Below are positions 47,301 through 57,394 of a DNA stretch of 64,000 nucleotides, one piece after another (position 1 is the first letter of the stretch; the number at the start of each line of letters is the position of its first letter). The stretch spans positions 646,228 to 710,227 of the forward strand of contig JAZKJV010010539.1 of assembly GCA_037367405.1 (NCBI GenBank). Direction: 5' to 3'. The stretch is from Ottelia alismoides. Taxonomy: Eukaryota; Streptophyta; Magnoliopsida; Alismatales; Hydrocharitaceae. The notes beneath the pieces are model-generated. The model was not told where the DNA came from, ran no database searches, and worked only from the letters and a program-made list of their open reading frames with translations. The position numbers and the translations under genes are program-made.

Positions 47301-48163
47301 TTCTGAGATGTTTTGTATATTTAATAAAATACAAGTGTATTTTATATAGGTATAAGTGTATACAGTATACCTATGTAGTCTCTGTACAAGTATTTTTATT
47401 TTTATTTTTCTTTACACTTTTATTCTGATTTTAATGCACATAATTATTATAAGTAATTTTTATAAAATTAAAAAAAATATAAAAATGAATAAATAATGAA
47501 TAAAGAATAAATTGAATATTTTATTCAGTACAAGTATACAACGAGGGTCCAAAAGTCAACTTTCAAACCGTAGCTCCGCCAAATGCGAAACCACCGCCAT
47601 TGGATAGATTATTTTATTCTATATACAATTAAAGGTGAGTACACTGCATTTGGAGTTGTCGTTTGTGAGATACGGGTCTGGGAAGTTGGGATTTTGGATT
47701 CTTGTTCAGACCATATCTTTTTGTCTGTACATGACTTTTCTGTGAAATCAATTTTGTCTTTTTCTTTATGAAATTATCTACAACTTTCATGTACAAAGTT
47801 TCTTTATTTGATGTACAAAAAGTGGAACCAAAAATAGGTCCCAAAATGAATAAAGAATGAATAAAGAGTATAGGTGTTTTGACTATGTTTTGGCCCTTAT
47901 CTCCCCCTACTTTATTCCTTGTCGACCTATTCATCAAGATGTCTAGGTCTCGGGGTTTTGGGTCATAAAATATTTACAATATTTTATTCTTTTTCTTTTC
48001 TTTATTTATTCTATAATTTTGGCCTTAATTACAGTGATTTATACACAATCTGAATGCACATGCATGGATGCTAAGATGATGGTTTTAAGGCTATTTAAAG
48101 GCATTTGCTAGGGTTTTTGGTGCCAAAATGATAGAATAAAGATGATGAAATGTGGATTCATCA
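44350..48163 (-). mobile_element. Family B LTR, left copy (3' LTR, 3814 bp)
   Basis: On the minus strand it runs TGATGAATCCAC to TGCTTATCA. It is the 3' LTR of the intact B unit. A GC-rich part lies at 45,850-46,800 and a degenerate TTGCA-type array at 45,420-45,890. The promoter-like palindrome is at 46,967-46,990. It lacks the 20 central bases of a 28-bp palindrome present in the right copy. Confidence 0.93.
46745..46990 (-). promoter_or_regulatory. Family B LTR promoter module (left copy)
   Basis: A 24-bp palindrome at 46,967-46,990 (CCTAGTTGACC, two bases, then its complement) holds facing TTGAC cores. About 215-240 bases downstream on the minus strand is CCAATAAAACC (46,745-46,755), a weak TATA-like site at the spacing seen in family A. 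Equivalent palindrome in the right LTR: 61,789-61,812. Confidence 0.45.
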
Positions 48164-50686
48164 TCCCCCTATACTTTACCTTTGCTAGTCCCTAGCAAAC
48201 ACTTATGCAATAAGTGCAAAAAGAGAAAAGAAAGAAAAGAAAAAGAAGAAAATTAGATTAAGTTTAATTATCGAACTTGTCTTCGCAAAATCGAAGTTTG
48301 GAGCTTAAGTAGGACCTTTGGAATTTAGTGCGGTCGGAACCTTAATGAGAACCAAGTCTGAAATCCAACAGTCCTTGAGAATCCCAAAACTCTGTCCAAG
48401 TCTCCTCAATAGCCCGGTCAGAAATACTTCAACTCGTACGCAAACTCTTACGACTATGAGTCTGACTCGTACAGTGTAAGTGATATGTAGCTCCCCACCT
48501 CAGAAGTGACAAAGAAACAACCTCCCCCAACCTGGTAACTCTAATGCCTCGGTCTAGCAACTCTTTCCTCGAGAAGCGGGGTATTCCCTTCTAAGTTCAA
48601 GTGCAACCGGCTCAAGAAGAGGGGGAAGAAGTATAGACTTTTGGGAGCTCAACCAGTGTAGCTGAGTCTCCCGCTGCAAGCTTCATGAGATGTAACATGG
48701 ATACCATAAGCTTTTGCTTTATTGGACTATATACACTCCGGTGGGGTTATTAAATTTTCAATCCGACCCACCACTTTTTTGGAGTTCTTTTTGCATTTTT
48801 TTTTTCAATTGCATCTGTACAACATATCTACATGGTGCAGCATATATACAAGAAATTTTCCTCTTGAGCCAGTAGACTATCCCTCTTTTGAAGCTTTATT
48901 GCAACCCACGGCTTCTGTCTTTAGCCTTCATCACCACTAGACCAAGTTGAGGTGCACTTCCTTCACTAAAAGAAGAAGAGAGGTTCCGCCTAGAAGTACT
49001 ACCCTCATATGCTACCCCAAGCTAAAGGAAGCTGCCTCCTCACCACCTCATCCGTGGAGAGCTATGTGAAAGGTGCAGGTGTCCAAGTTAGGTCATTATC
49101 AACAAGAGTCGTGCGTGTGCTCCGAAATACTCTACTTAGGCAGTCAAGAATCCATTGAACCAAGTCCCGTGATCCTCAAAGAATTAAGTCACTAGACCTG
49201 AAGTACCTCAAACCCAGTTCCTATAAGGTTCCTGTTATTAGGTAGATTATAAGGTCCAATCAAGCTCCAATCTCCGGATTTTACTTAGACTTGTTCAATT
49301 GTCAAACTCGATCCGAAAAATGCTCATGCTATGCTATGCAGAAAATATTTTTGTGATGCAATTTTCAAGGATTTTGAACTTTTTATGGATTTTTGAAAAT
49401 ATGATGATGATGCAGATGCATATGCATTTTTTTTGTCTTATTCAAAAAGATTTTTCAAATGTTTTTGGATTTTAATTTTGCAAATGTTTTTGGGAATTTT
49501 TGAAAATAAAAAGATTTTGGCTAAAAACTAGGCGAAAATATGTACACGGGAGTGCTTCTTTATATTTACAAGAAGTAGATTTTAAGAATTTACAAGGTAA
49601 GTGGTCAATTTTATACATATATAGTGGATTTTGGTATGATGTGTATATTCCTCAAACTTATTTGAAAACAATTTTCACACAATTTTTGAAAACTATAGTC
49701 CAAAATAGTTTTTACGAACATTTTACACACATTTGAAAATCATTTTGCAAAGGCTTTCAAAACAGTATATATAGGTTTTTCAAATCATTTTTGCAACCAT
49801 TTTTCAAACCATTTGCAAATCATTTTTCAAACATTTTTATTTCACACAAAGAAAAGAAGTTTTACGAACCACACAGGTTGAAAACACGAAACAAAATATT
49901 TTCAAAATAGTTTTCAATACGTGTTCACAAAGATTTTCAAACTATTTTTCAAACATTTTGCAAAAAACATTTTCACCTGATTTATTAATCAGTAAATACA
50001 AAAATAATTTGAGGAATAATCACATCTTTTTTTTATTAAGGATTTTTAATGAATTTTAAAGAGTTATTAGCCATATTTATTAGGAAAATACGAAAGTACG
50101 AGTTATGGCTAAAGTATATACGTAGTATATACGACCCCCCTATACTTAGCTTGAGCTATGTCCTCATAGATCGGAGAGAAAAGAGAAGACATAACTCGTA
50201 CTAAGTATAGACAAGTCTAAAGAACAAAGAAATAAATGAATGAATCAATAAATGAGAAGTTGACCGTCCCCCCTATACTTAGGATCAAATAATCCTAAGT
50301 ATAGCAGACTGTACACAACGCAGGGAGGGTCAAGGGTGGGAATGAACAGATCGTACTCAGATTGTCTCCCCCTATACTTAGGGTAAGATATCCCTAAGTA
50401 TAGGCAAGATGAGGAGACAATGAAGAGGATCGAAAAGAGTAGAATCACTCGGGGTGCTAACCCCCCTATACTTAGGACAAAGTACGTCCTAAGTATGGAA
50501 AACTGTCTACAAGGGCGGCACCTTTTTGATAGATAAAGAAGATAGAAGAGGAAAAGAAGAAAAGAAGAAAAGAAGAAAATAAATCAATAGACAACAGAGT
50601 GATATAAACAGATGGATCTGTACAGCGGAAGATAGACTTTGATCACCATGTATGAGATGTAGATGATGAGAGTCAAAGGACACATC
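48164..50686 (-). other. 3' non-coding region of family B, polypurine tract and hairpins
   Basis: The polypurine tract on the minus strand (complement of 48,164-48,177) abuts the LTR, preceded by the hairpin TTTGCTA/TAGCAAA at 48,181-48,199. Hairpins with CTAAGTATA arms are at 50,273-50,304, 50,371-50,404 and 50,465-50,498. The long inverted pair around ACGAGTTATG (50,098 and 50,190) is kept as in family A. A plus-strand frame at 48,722-48,940 (72 codons) lies antisense to the element and ends like the A counterpart. No env-like ORF. Confidence 0.8.
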
Positions 50687-53600
50687 TCATACCAGAAGAA
50701 TGGGGGCAACGTCAATGGTCGGCGGATCATAATCAAGATATAGTTTCAGGCGTTGACCATTGACGCGGAAGGTCGAGGAAGATGACGGTTCGGATATATC
50801 GATGCTGCCATTGTCATGTACCTTCCTGACCACATACGGTCCTTTCCACTTGCTCTGTAACTTCCCTGGAAATAACTTCAGCCTTGAATCAAACAACCAT
50901 ACTCTCTGATCTGGCTCAAACTGTTTATGGCTGATATGCGAATCGTGCCATGTCTTCACTTTTTCCTTGTACTGTAGGCTGTTGGAAAAGGCTGTGTCTC
51001 TCAATTCCTCCAGGGCTGCCAATTCTGCTCTTCTCTGGTCTCCTATACTCTCGGGATCTAGAAGCAACTCAGTAACTGCCCAAAAAGATTTGTGCTTGAT
51101 CTCCACTGGCAAATGGCACGGCTTGCCATAGACGAGACGAAAGGGAGATGTTCCCAATGGATTCTTGAAAGATGTCCGATAAGCCCACAAGACCGAGTCC
51201 AAAAGCTGTGACCAATCCTTTCGGTCTGGGCGAACAACTTTCTGCAAGATAGTCTTTATCTCCCTATTCGATACTTCGGCAAGACCATTAGTCTGAGGGT
51301 GATAAGGAGTGGCAACCCGATGGTCAATGCCGAACTCGTCTGCAAGGGCCCTGACTTTGTCATTGATGAAATGAGACCCCCCGTCTGAAATCAAGACTCT
51401 AGGTACTCCGAACCGTGAAATGATATTTCTCCTCAAAAATTTGCATACGGTTTTAGCATCTGCGGCTCGGGCGGGGATTGCCTCAACCCATCGGCTGACA
51501 TAATCTACAGCGAGCAAAATATGCTCGAATCCCTGACTCTTAGGAAATGGGCCCATGAAATCAATCCCCCATGCATCAAAAACCTCACAGAAGTGAATGG
51601 GTTGCATGGGCATCATGTCTCTTTGTCCGCAGGTTCCCATTTTCTGACAGTCAGTACATCTCTTCACGAACTCATCAGAATCCTTGAAGAGAGTAGGCCA
51701 CCATAGGCCGGATTGAAGCACCTTTTGTGCTGTCCTTTTTCCAGAATGATGTCCTCCTGCCTCAAGCTTGTGGCAGTATGTGAGGACGCTATGCTGCTCT
51801 TCTTGAGGAATGCACCTCCTCCAGATACTGTCCCCTCCTTCATGATAAAGGATGGGATCCTCCCAATGATAAAACTTGGCCTTAGCTAGGAAGGTCTCAA
51901 GTTTCTGCCTGGGCCAACCCTGAGGGACTGTCTTGGCAACAAGATAGTTTACAAAGTCAGCATACCATGGGAGTGAGGTGACAGCCAAGATCGCCTCATC
52001 TGGAAATGTCTCTGTGATAGGTGCGCTGGGCTCAGATTCCTCAAGATTCTCCAATCTGGAGAGATGATCCACCACCACATTCTTGACTCCAGGCTTATCC
52101 TTAATTTCAATATCAAATTCCTGGAGTAGAAGGATCCATCTGGTGAGACGTGCTTTGGCATCCTTCTTAGCCATTAAATACCGGATGGCGGTGTGATCAG
52201 TGTATATTGTCACTCTAGATCCGAGAATATATGATCTATACTTATCAAGAGTGAAGACTACGGCCAGCATCTCTTTCTCAGTTACAGTGTAATTCCGCTG
52301 CGCGGCATCCAAAGTCCGGCTGGCGTAGTGAATGGCAAAGGGTAAACCATCCCTCCTCTGTCCAAGCACAGCCCCAACGGCAAAATCTGAAGCATCCGTC
52401 ATGATCTCGAATGGGAGAGACCAATCGGGTGGCTGAAGGACAGGAGCTGAAACAACCATATTTTTGAGAGTCTCAAAAGATTCAAGACACTTATCATTAA
52501 CAATAAACTCGGTGTCTTTGGTGAGCAAATCAGTAAGCGGTCGGGCAATTCGACTGAAGTCCTGAATGAACCGTCGGTAGAAACCGACATGCCCCAGAAA
52601 AGACCGTAACTGACGCAGATTGGACGGCGGGTTGAGTTTTCTGATGATGTCCACCTTAGCCGGATCGACCTCCATGCCCCTGTTGGAGACGATATGACCA
52701 AGAACCATCCCCTGAGTCATCATGAAATGACTCTTCTCCCAAGATAAGACTAGATTAACCTCTATGCAGCGCTTCAGCACACGGTCTAGGCAGTCAAGAC
52801 AAGCGTCGAACCCGTCGCCATAGACCGAGAAGTCATCCATGAAGACCTCTAGACAGTCACCCACCATGTCCGAGAAGATGGACAACATGCACCTTTGGAA
52901 TGTCGCCGGAGCGTTACATAGACCAAAGGGCATCCGTCTGAAAGCATAAGTCCCAAACGGACAGGTGAATGTCGTTTTCTCCTGGTCTTCGGGCGCAATG
53001 GCCACTTGATTGTATCCAGAGTACCCGTCAAGAAAACAGTAATGGCTCTTCCCAGCTAACCGCTCGATAATCTGATCAATGAATGGTAGCGGGAAGTGAT
53101 CCTTCTTGGTGGCCTCATTCAATCGTCTGTAGTCCACACAGACCCTCCAAGAAGTTGGTACTCTGGTAGCGATCTCCTCTCCAGACTCATTGACAACTGT
53201 AGTGATACCCGTCTTCTTGGGTACCACATGGAGTGGACTAACCCATTTGGAGTCGGAGATGGGATAGATAAAATCAGCGCTCCACCACTTGGAAATTTCT
53301 TTCATGACTACGTCTCGAAGATTCGGGTTCAGCCGTCGTTGGAACTCACGCGACGGCTTAACGTTATCTTCAAGATAGATGTGGTGAGAGCAAAGCTTTG
53401 GGCTCAGCCCCTGGAGATCAGCTATACTCCAACCGATTGCCTTGCGGTTTCTTTCAAGAACCTCCATCAGACGAGATTCTTGTTCTCCAGTCAAATCTGC
53501 TGAGATAATGACTGGGTGCATTTCTGGCTCTCCAGCAAGGAATCTGTACTTCATAGACTGCGGCAGAGGTTTCCGTTCTGGACAACTGGGAGGTGGCAGA

Positions 53601-56600
53601 TCTGGCTTCTGATATGTCTGTGTAAAGGCGACCAAGTCTGCATGGGAGAACTCTCGCTCTGCATGAAGTGCTGACGAAGGGCGGCCTGATGGATCATCAA
53701 TAAACTGCACTGGCTCGCACTCTGTCATGGTTGTTGGCTCAGAAGGAATCAGACAAGGCAAATAATCATCAAAGTCGTCCCAGTCAATGTCTGAATCCGA
53801 GGGATCAGAAGAAGATGAGCAAGATTGAAATTCTTCAGCACCACTCATAACAACACTGTCAGCCTCAGAGATATCCTCATCCAGGAATGTGCTCTCCCGG
53901 CTCTCGACTGCCATGAGCTTGAGATACAGTGAATCTGTCGGCAAGGCGAGGGTCGGTGCTACGGGATCTTTCCAGTTGGATTCATCATCAGTCATCTCGA
54001 AATCACAAACCTGGTGGATGTCTAGCTCTTCCTCTGTCATCTGATCTGCTTCGCTGGACTGCTCTGAGCATTCTGCCTTTCTGGCTCTGATCTCTTCGAT
54101 CGTCTCTATTTGTATGGTTTCGCCCTCTACGCGAAAGCATACCTTCCCACTATCATGGTCGGTCACCGCCTTGGCTGTGGCCAAGAATGGACGTCCGAGA
54201 ATGATGGGGGCATCAGTTACCGACTCAGGGATCTCCATGTCCAACACAACGAAGTCCACGGGGAATTTCAGGCCCTGAATGGTAACGACCACGTCTTTCA
54301 ATAACCCCTTCGGCCTCTTAATCGACCTGTCAGCAAACTGAAGGACGGTTCTGCTTCGAAGAAGAGGGCCAAACTCGAACTGCTTGAGTAAGGCTGCCGG
54401 AAGGAGGTTAATTGAAGAGCCGCTGTCTAATAGAGTACGATCAAACTGCTGCTCCTGAATCTCGCATCTGACATAGGGAGCTCCTGCGTCTGGTCGCTTG
54501 GCTGGCAATGTGTTCTGAATGGCACAGCAAGTGTTATGCGTGAGCATATGGATTTGATCTCTGTGCCTCTTCCTTCTTCGGACAGTAGTTGTTTCTTTCA
54601 GATTTTTCTTGAAGAAGGGGATATGCTCAAACGCTTCTCGTAGAGTCAGCTGAATATGAAATCTGTCAATCATCTCGTTGCCGAACTCTACCTGCTGATT
54701 CTTTTTGGGATTTTCTTTTTTATTCCCCTTCGCTCGGCGGAGTGCCTCGGGAAAGGGGATGGTAGGTGCCTCCTCAGATGGAGGTCTAGGAATTGGTCCC
54801 TGTGCCTGTGAAGATGGAGAATCCATACAAAAATCATCATTCAACACATATGGATCCGTAATTTGAACAGAAACCTTTCCTTTATTCATATTTTTGTTTT
54901 TGATTTTCTTCCCATAGTCACTAGATACAAAAAGTGGTGGCATCACAGAAGATGGCTCAACAAAAGTAGATGTGGTGGCCTCAGCACCACCACTCGCACC
55001 TGTCTTCGCGGCATCAGCACCGCGCTCTGGTTCATCTCCCAAAATGGTGGCATCAGCACCACCGTCTTCAATATCATCTGCAGCGGCATCAGTACCGCTC
55101 CTCTGCTCCTCTGGCGCTCCTGGTTCGGCATCGGGTTGTCGCTCAGAAGAGACGCCGCCGGCTGGTATCCTACCGCTCCTAGTAGTCACAAAATCAGCAT
55201 CATTCACAAAAGACGACATATCATTCAAATTGTCACTAGGAGAGGCACCCTCTATGAACTCTACCTGCTCAGATTTTCTTTTGAAATTATTAGGGTTTGG
55301 TTCGATCTGAGCGGGTATGGCGGCCTTGCCTTTGATAATGTCCCGCATCTCCTGCCGGAACTCATCCATTTCTTGCCTGAAAGATGCTCGCTGTTCAGAT
55401 AGCAAGCGGGCAAGATCATCGAGGGCTGGGTTCTCATATGCTGGACCCTGAGAACCGGATGTCTGTCCCTGCTGGACATGGGGCTGCTGCTGCTGGTATT
55501 GCTGCTGGAATTGAGGGGGAGGCTGGTGATAAGATTGCTGAGGCTGCTGGCGCGGCCTCCACTGCTGTCCCTGATAGGCGGGACGAGGACCACTCTGATA
55601 CTGTTGGGGCTGGTTGTACTGGGGCTGCTGGTGTTGTTGCTGTGGCTGGCTGCTCTGCTGTCCTTGAGCAGGAGGATGCTGTTGGGATGAGGAAGCACCA
55701 TTACCCCAACGGAATCCGGGGTGATCCCTACGGATTGCTGGCTGCGGGTATCTGTCATACCATATCCCGTTGACTTCCATCAACGGTTCCTGCTCGAAGG
55801 AGGGTGGAGGAAGAACTGCCAGCGGTTGCTCCGGCTGATACACCACCATCTGCATCTCCTGAGATGGTGGTTGCTCTGGATGGTACTGCAACAATGGAAC
55901 CGGCTCCGCCTGGATATGGTTCACCTGGCGGTATGAGGTGGAGGCCTGGTTGGAATTGCTGCTGCTAGAAGCAACCTGTGACCTGGGAGGCTGTTGTGAA
56001 TGGGCCTGTGCCTCCTGAATACAGAGAATTTGAGTTTTCAGGTCACTCATTGTCTTTGTGAGAAGGTCCATCTGGGCTAGACCTTGGTTTTGCTTCTTCT
56101 CAAGGATCTCCATGCGGTCCAGCTTCTCACTGATAATGCCCATGTCGGCCGCTGCTGATTCGGCTTGGGCTGCGGCTACCGACGTTGTGCTGGGACCGGC
56201 ATCGATGCGGGCGATCCTCTGAAATGATCCCGCTCCTTGCGGGGGCTTCTGCTGAGTGTAGACTCTGGCCTGGGTCATCACTGTGGAGTTTTCTGCCATA
56301 CCTTCGTATATGGCCCAGACATCGTCTTCACCTTTGGAAAAATATGATCCACCGCAAGAGGCGTTCACAAGCCCCTGCAGCTCCGGTGTCAGCCCACAGA
56401 AGAAACTCTGCACCAGATGGGGCTTAGAGATATCGTGATGTGGACACCGGTCTATGAGCTCTCTGAAACGATCCCATGCTTCATGGAATTGTTCATTCGG
56501 GATCATGGTGAAATTGCTGATCATGGCTCGAGCTGCGTTTGTCCGGCCGAGAGGATAGTATTTCTTCAAATATACGGACCGGAGATCTGCCCAAGTGTCG

Positions 56601-57394
56601 ACAAATCGCCCTAGATGCTTGAGCCAATATGCGGCTCTATCAACCAATGAGAATGGGAAGGCGATCATCTTGATAGTGTCCTCGGTCAACAACCGATCGT
56701 GGATGGTGCTGCAAATCATTTCGAACTCTTGGAGATGGAGGTGCGGCTCTTCGGTCGGCAATCCATGGAACTTGGGTAGCATCTGAATCGTATTGTGCCG
56801 AAGCTCGAAGTCTCCGTGGATTGGCGGAAGTCTGATCCACCGGTGAGTGAGGGACGAAGCTGGGTTGTGAAGCTCCCTCATGATAGTCTGTGGCGGTCGC
56901 TCACCGTCTGGGTCGCCTCCTGCATCGGGTCCTCCTCCTTCTCCACCGCCACCGCCACCGCCCCCAGGTCGGTGTTCTCTCAGCTGTGCTATCTCTCTCA
57001 TCAGATCACCCATAAATGTCCCCTGGTCACGGATCTGTCTCTGCATATTCTCCAGGGACGCTAGCAGGGAATTGTTGATGGCCGCTTGATCAATAATAAA
57101 CGGCGGGTGATCGTGATCATCTTGGTGCTCGCCTCTGTCTGCCATTGCTTGATGTTCTGAAAATGCAAAAGAGGCCATTTCAGGTGCTGTGGAATGAGCT
57201 GAACTCTGTGATGCACTGAACTCTGAAATGATTGGACTGAGGGAAGGAGAATGGGAAGGGTGGTCGAGGGGGAACAGGGTGGATGTGAACTCAGGTTCGG
57301 AGAGCGGGCTCTCCGAGTTATTCCTAGATGAGTAGGGAGGAGTGCTGGATAGCGGTGCCGACAAGGTCGGCCTAAGAGACCTCCGTCCCATCAT
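50687..57394 (-). CDS. gag-pol: Intact gag-pol polyprotein, family B (2235 aa)
   Basis: Single uninterrupted minus-strand ORF starting MMGRRSLRPT, an Athila-type relative of family A. Gag has a glycine tract where A has alanines, then the gag core (YWLKHLGRFV, YYPLGRTNAARAMI), a possible coiled coil and a Gln/Pro-rich stretch without a CCHC knuckle. Protease LLDSGSS has Asp990. Reverse transcriptase FMDDFS has Asp1520-Asp1521. RNase H TDASDF has Asp1667. Integrase has the [10 protein letters not shown] and CTDC finger and Asp1945, Asp2004, Glu2040 (DD35E), with the usual Gly after the second Asp. The frame is open further upstream to 57,517, but the MMGRR start matches family A. All catalytic residues are present and the flanking LTRs are nearly identical, so this copy could be recent and autonomous. 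Confidence 0.95.
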   Translation of the reverse strand: MMGRRSLRPTLSAPLSSTPPYSSRNNSESPLSEPEFTSTLFPLDHPSHSPSLSPIISEFSASQSSAHSTAPEMASFAFSEHQAMADRGEHQDDHDHPPFIIDQAAINNSLLASLENMQRQIRDQGTFMGDLMREIAQLREHRPGGGGGGGGEGGGPDAGGDPDGERPPQTIMRELHNPASSLTHRWIRLPPIHGDFELRHNTIQMLPKFHGLPTEEPHLHLQEFEMICSTIHDRLLTEDTIKMIAFPFSLVDRAAYWLKHLGRFVDTWADLRSVYLKKYYPLGRTNAARAMISNFTMIPNEQFHEAWDRFRELIDRCPHHDISKPHLVQSFFCGLTPELQGLVNASCGGSYFSKGEDDVWAIYEGMAENSTVMTQARVYTQQKPPQGAGSFQRIARIDAGPSTTSVAAAQAESAAADMGIISEKLDRMEILEKKQNQGLAQMDLLTKTMSDLKTQILCIQEAQAHSQQPPRSQVASSSSNSNQASTSYRQVNHIQAEPVPLLQYHPEQPPSQEMQMVVYQPEQPLAVLPPPSFEQEPLMEVNGIWYDRYPQPAIRRDHPGFRWGNGASSSQQHPPAQGQQSSQPQQQHQQPQYNQPQQYQSGPRPAYQGQQWRPRQQPQQSYHQPPPQFQQQYQQQQPHVQQGQTSGSQGPAYENPALDDLARLLSEQRASFRQEMDEFRQEMRDIIKGKAAIPAQIEPNPNNFKRKSEQVEFIEGASPSDNLNDMSSFVNDADFVTTRSGRIPAGGVSSERQPDAEPGAPEEQRSGTDAAADDIEDGGADATILGDEPERGADAAKTGASGGAEATTSTFVEPSSVMPPLFVSSDYGKKIKNKNMNKGKVSVQITDPYVLNDDFCMDSPSSQAQGPIPRPPSEEAPTIPFPEALRRAKGNKKENPKKNQQVEFGNEMIDRFHIQLTLREAFEHIPFFKKNLKETTTVRRRKRHRDQIHMLTHNTCCAIQNTLPAKRPDAGAPYVRCEIQEQQFDRTLLDSGSSINLLPAALLKQFEFGPLLRSRTVLQFADRSIKRPKGLLKDVVVTIQGLKFPVDFVVLDMEIPESVTDAPIILGRPFLATAKAVTDHDSGKVCFRVEGETIQIETIEEIRARKAECSEQSSEADQMTEEELDIHQVCDFEMTDDESNWKDPVAPTLALPTDSLYLKLMAVESRESTFLDEDISEADSVVMSGAEEFQSCSSSSDPSDSDIDWDDFDDYLPCLIPSEPTTMTECEPVQFIDDPSGRPSSALHAEREFSHADLVAFTQTYQKPDLPPPSCPERKPLPQSMKYRFLAGEPEMHPVIISADLTGEQESRLMEVLERNRKAIGWSIADLQGLSPKLCSHHIYLEDNVKPSREFQRRLNPNLRDVVMKEISKWWSADFIYPISDSKWVSPLHVVPKKTGITTVVNESGEEIATRVPTSWRVCVDYRRLNEATKKDHFPLPFIDQIIERLAGKSHYCFLDGYSGYNQVAIAPEDQEKTTFTCPFGTYAFRRMPFGLCNAPATFQRCMLSIFSDMVGDCLEVFMDDFSVYGDGFDACLDCLDRVLKRCIEVNLVLSWEKSHFMMTQGMVLGHIVSNRGMEVDPAKVDIIRKLNPPSNLRQLRSFLGHVGFYRRFIQDFSRIARPLTDLLTKDTEFIVNDKCLESFETLKNMVVSAPVLQPPDWSLPFEIMTDASDFAVGAVLGQRRDGLPFAIHYASRTLDAAQRNYTVTEKEMLAVVFTLDKYRSYILGSRVTIYTDHTAIRYLMAKKDAKARLTRWILLLQEFDIEIKDKPGVKNVVVDHLSRLENLEESEPSAPITETFPDEAILAVTSLPWYADFVNYLVAKTVPQGWPRQKLETFLAKAKFYHWEDPILYHEGGDSIWRRCIPQEEQHSVLTYCHKLEAGGHHSGKRTAQKVLQSGLWWPTLFKDSDEFVKRCTDCQKMGTCGQRDMMPMQPIHFCEVFDAWGIDFMGPFPKSQGFEHILLAVDYVSRWVEAIPARAADAKTVCKFLRRNIISRFGVPRVLISDGGSHFINDKVRALADEFGIDHRVATPYHPQTNGLAEVSNREIKTILQKVVRPDRKDWSQLLDSVLWAYRTSFKNPLGTSPFRLVYGKPCHLPVEIKHKSFWAVTELLLDPESIGDQRRAELAALEELRDTAFSNSLQYKEKVKTWHDSHISHKQFEPDQRVWLFDSRLKLFPGKLQSKWKGPYVVRKVHDNGSIDISEPSSSSTFRVNGQRLKLYLDYDPPTIDVAPILLV
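54974..55099 (-). repeat. Four 18-nt palindromic repeats in family B gag-pol
   Basis: Copies at 54,974-54,991, 55,007-55,024, 55,046-55,063 and 55,082-55,099. On the coding strand the arms are GGTGG/CCACC, CGCGG/CCGCG, GGTGG/CCACC and AGCGG/CCGCT. Both the outer pair and the third pair change together and stay complementary in all four. They encode GGAEAT-like peptides, in the same gag-protease linker as family A. Confidence 0.85.
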
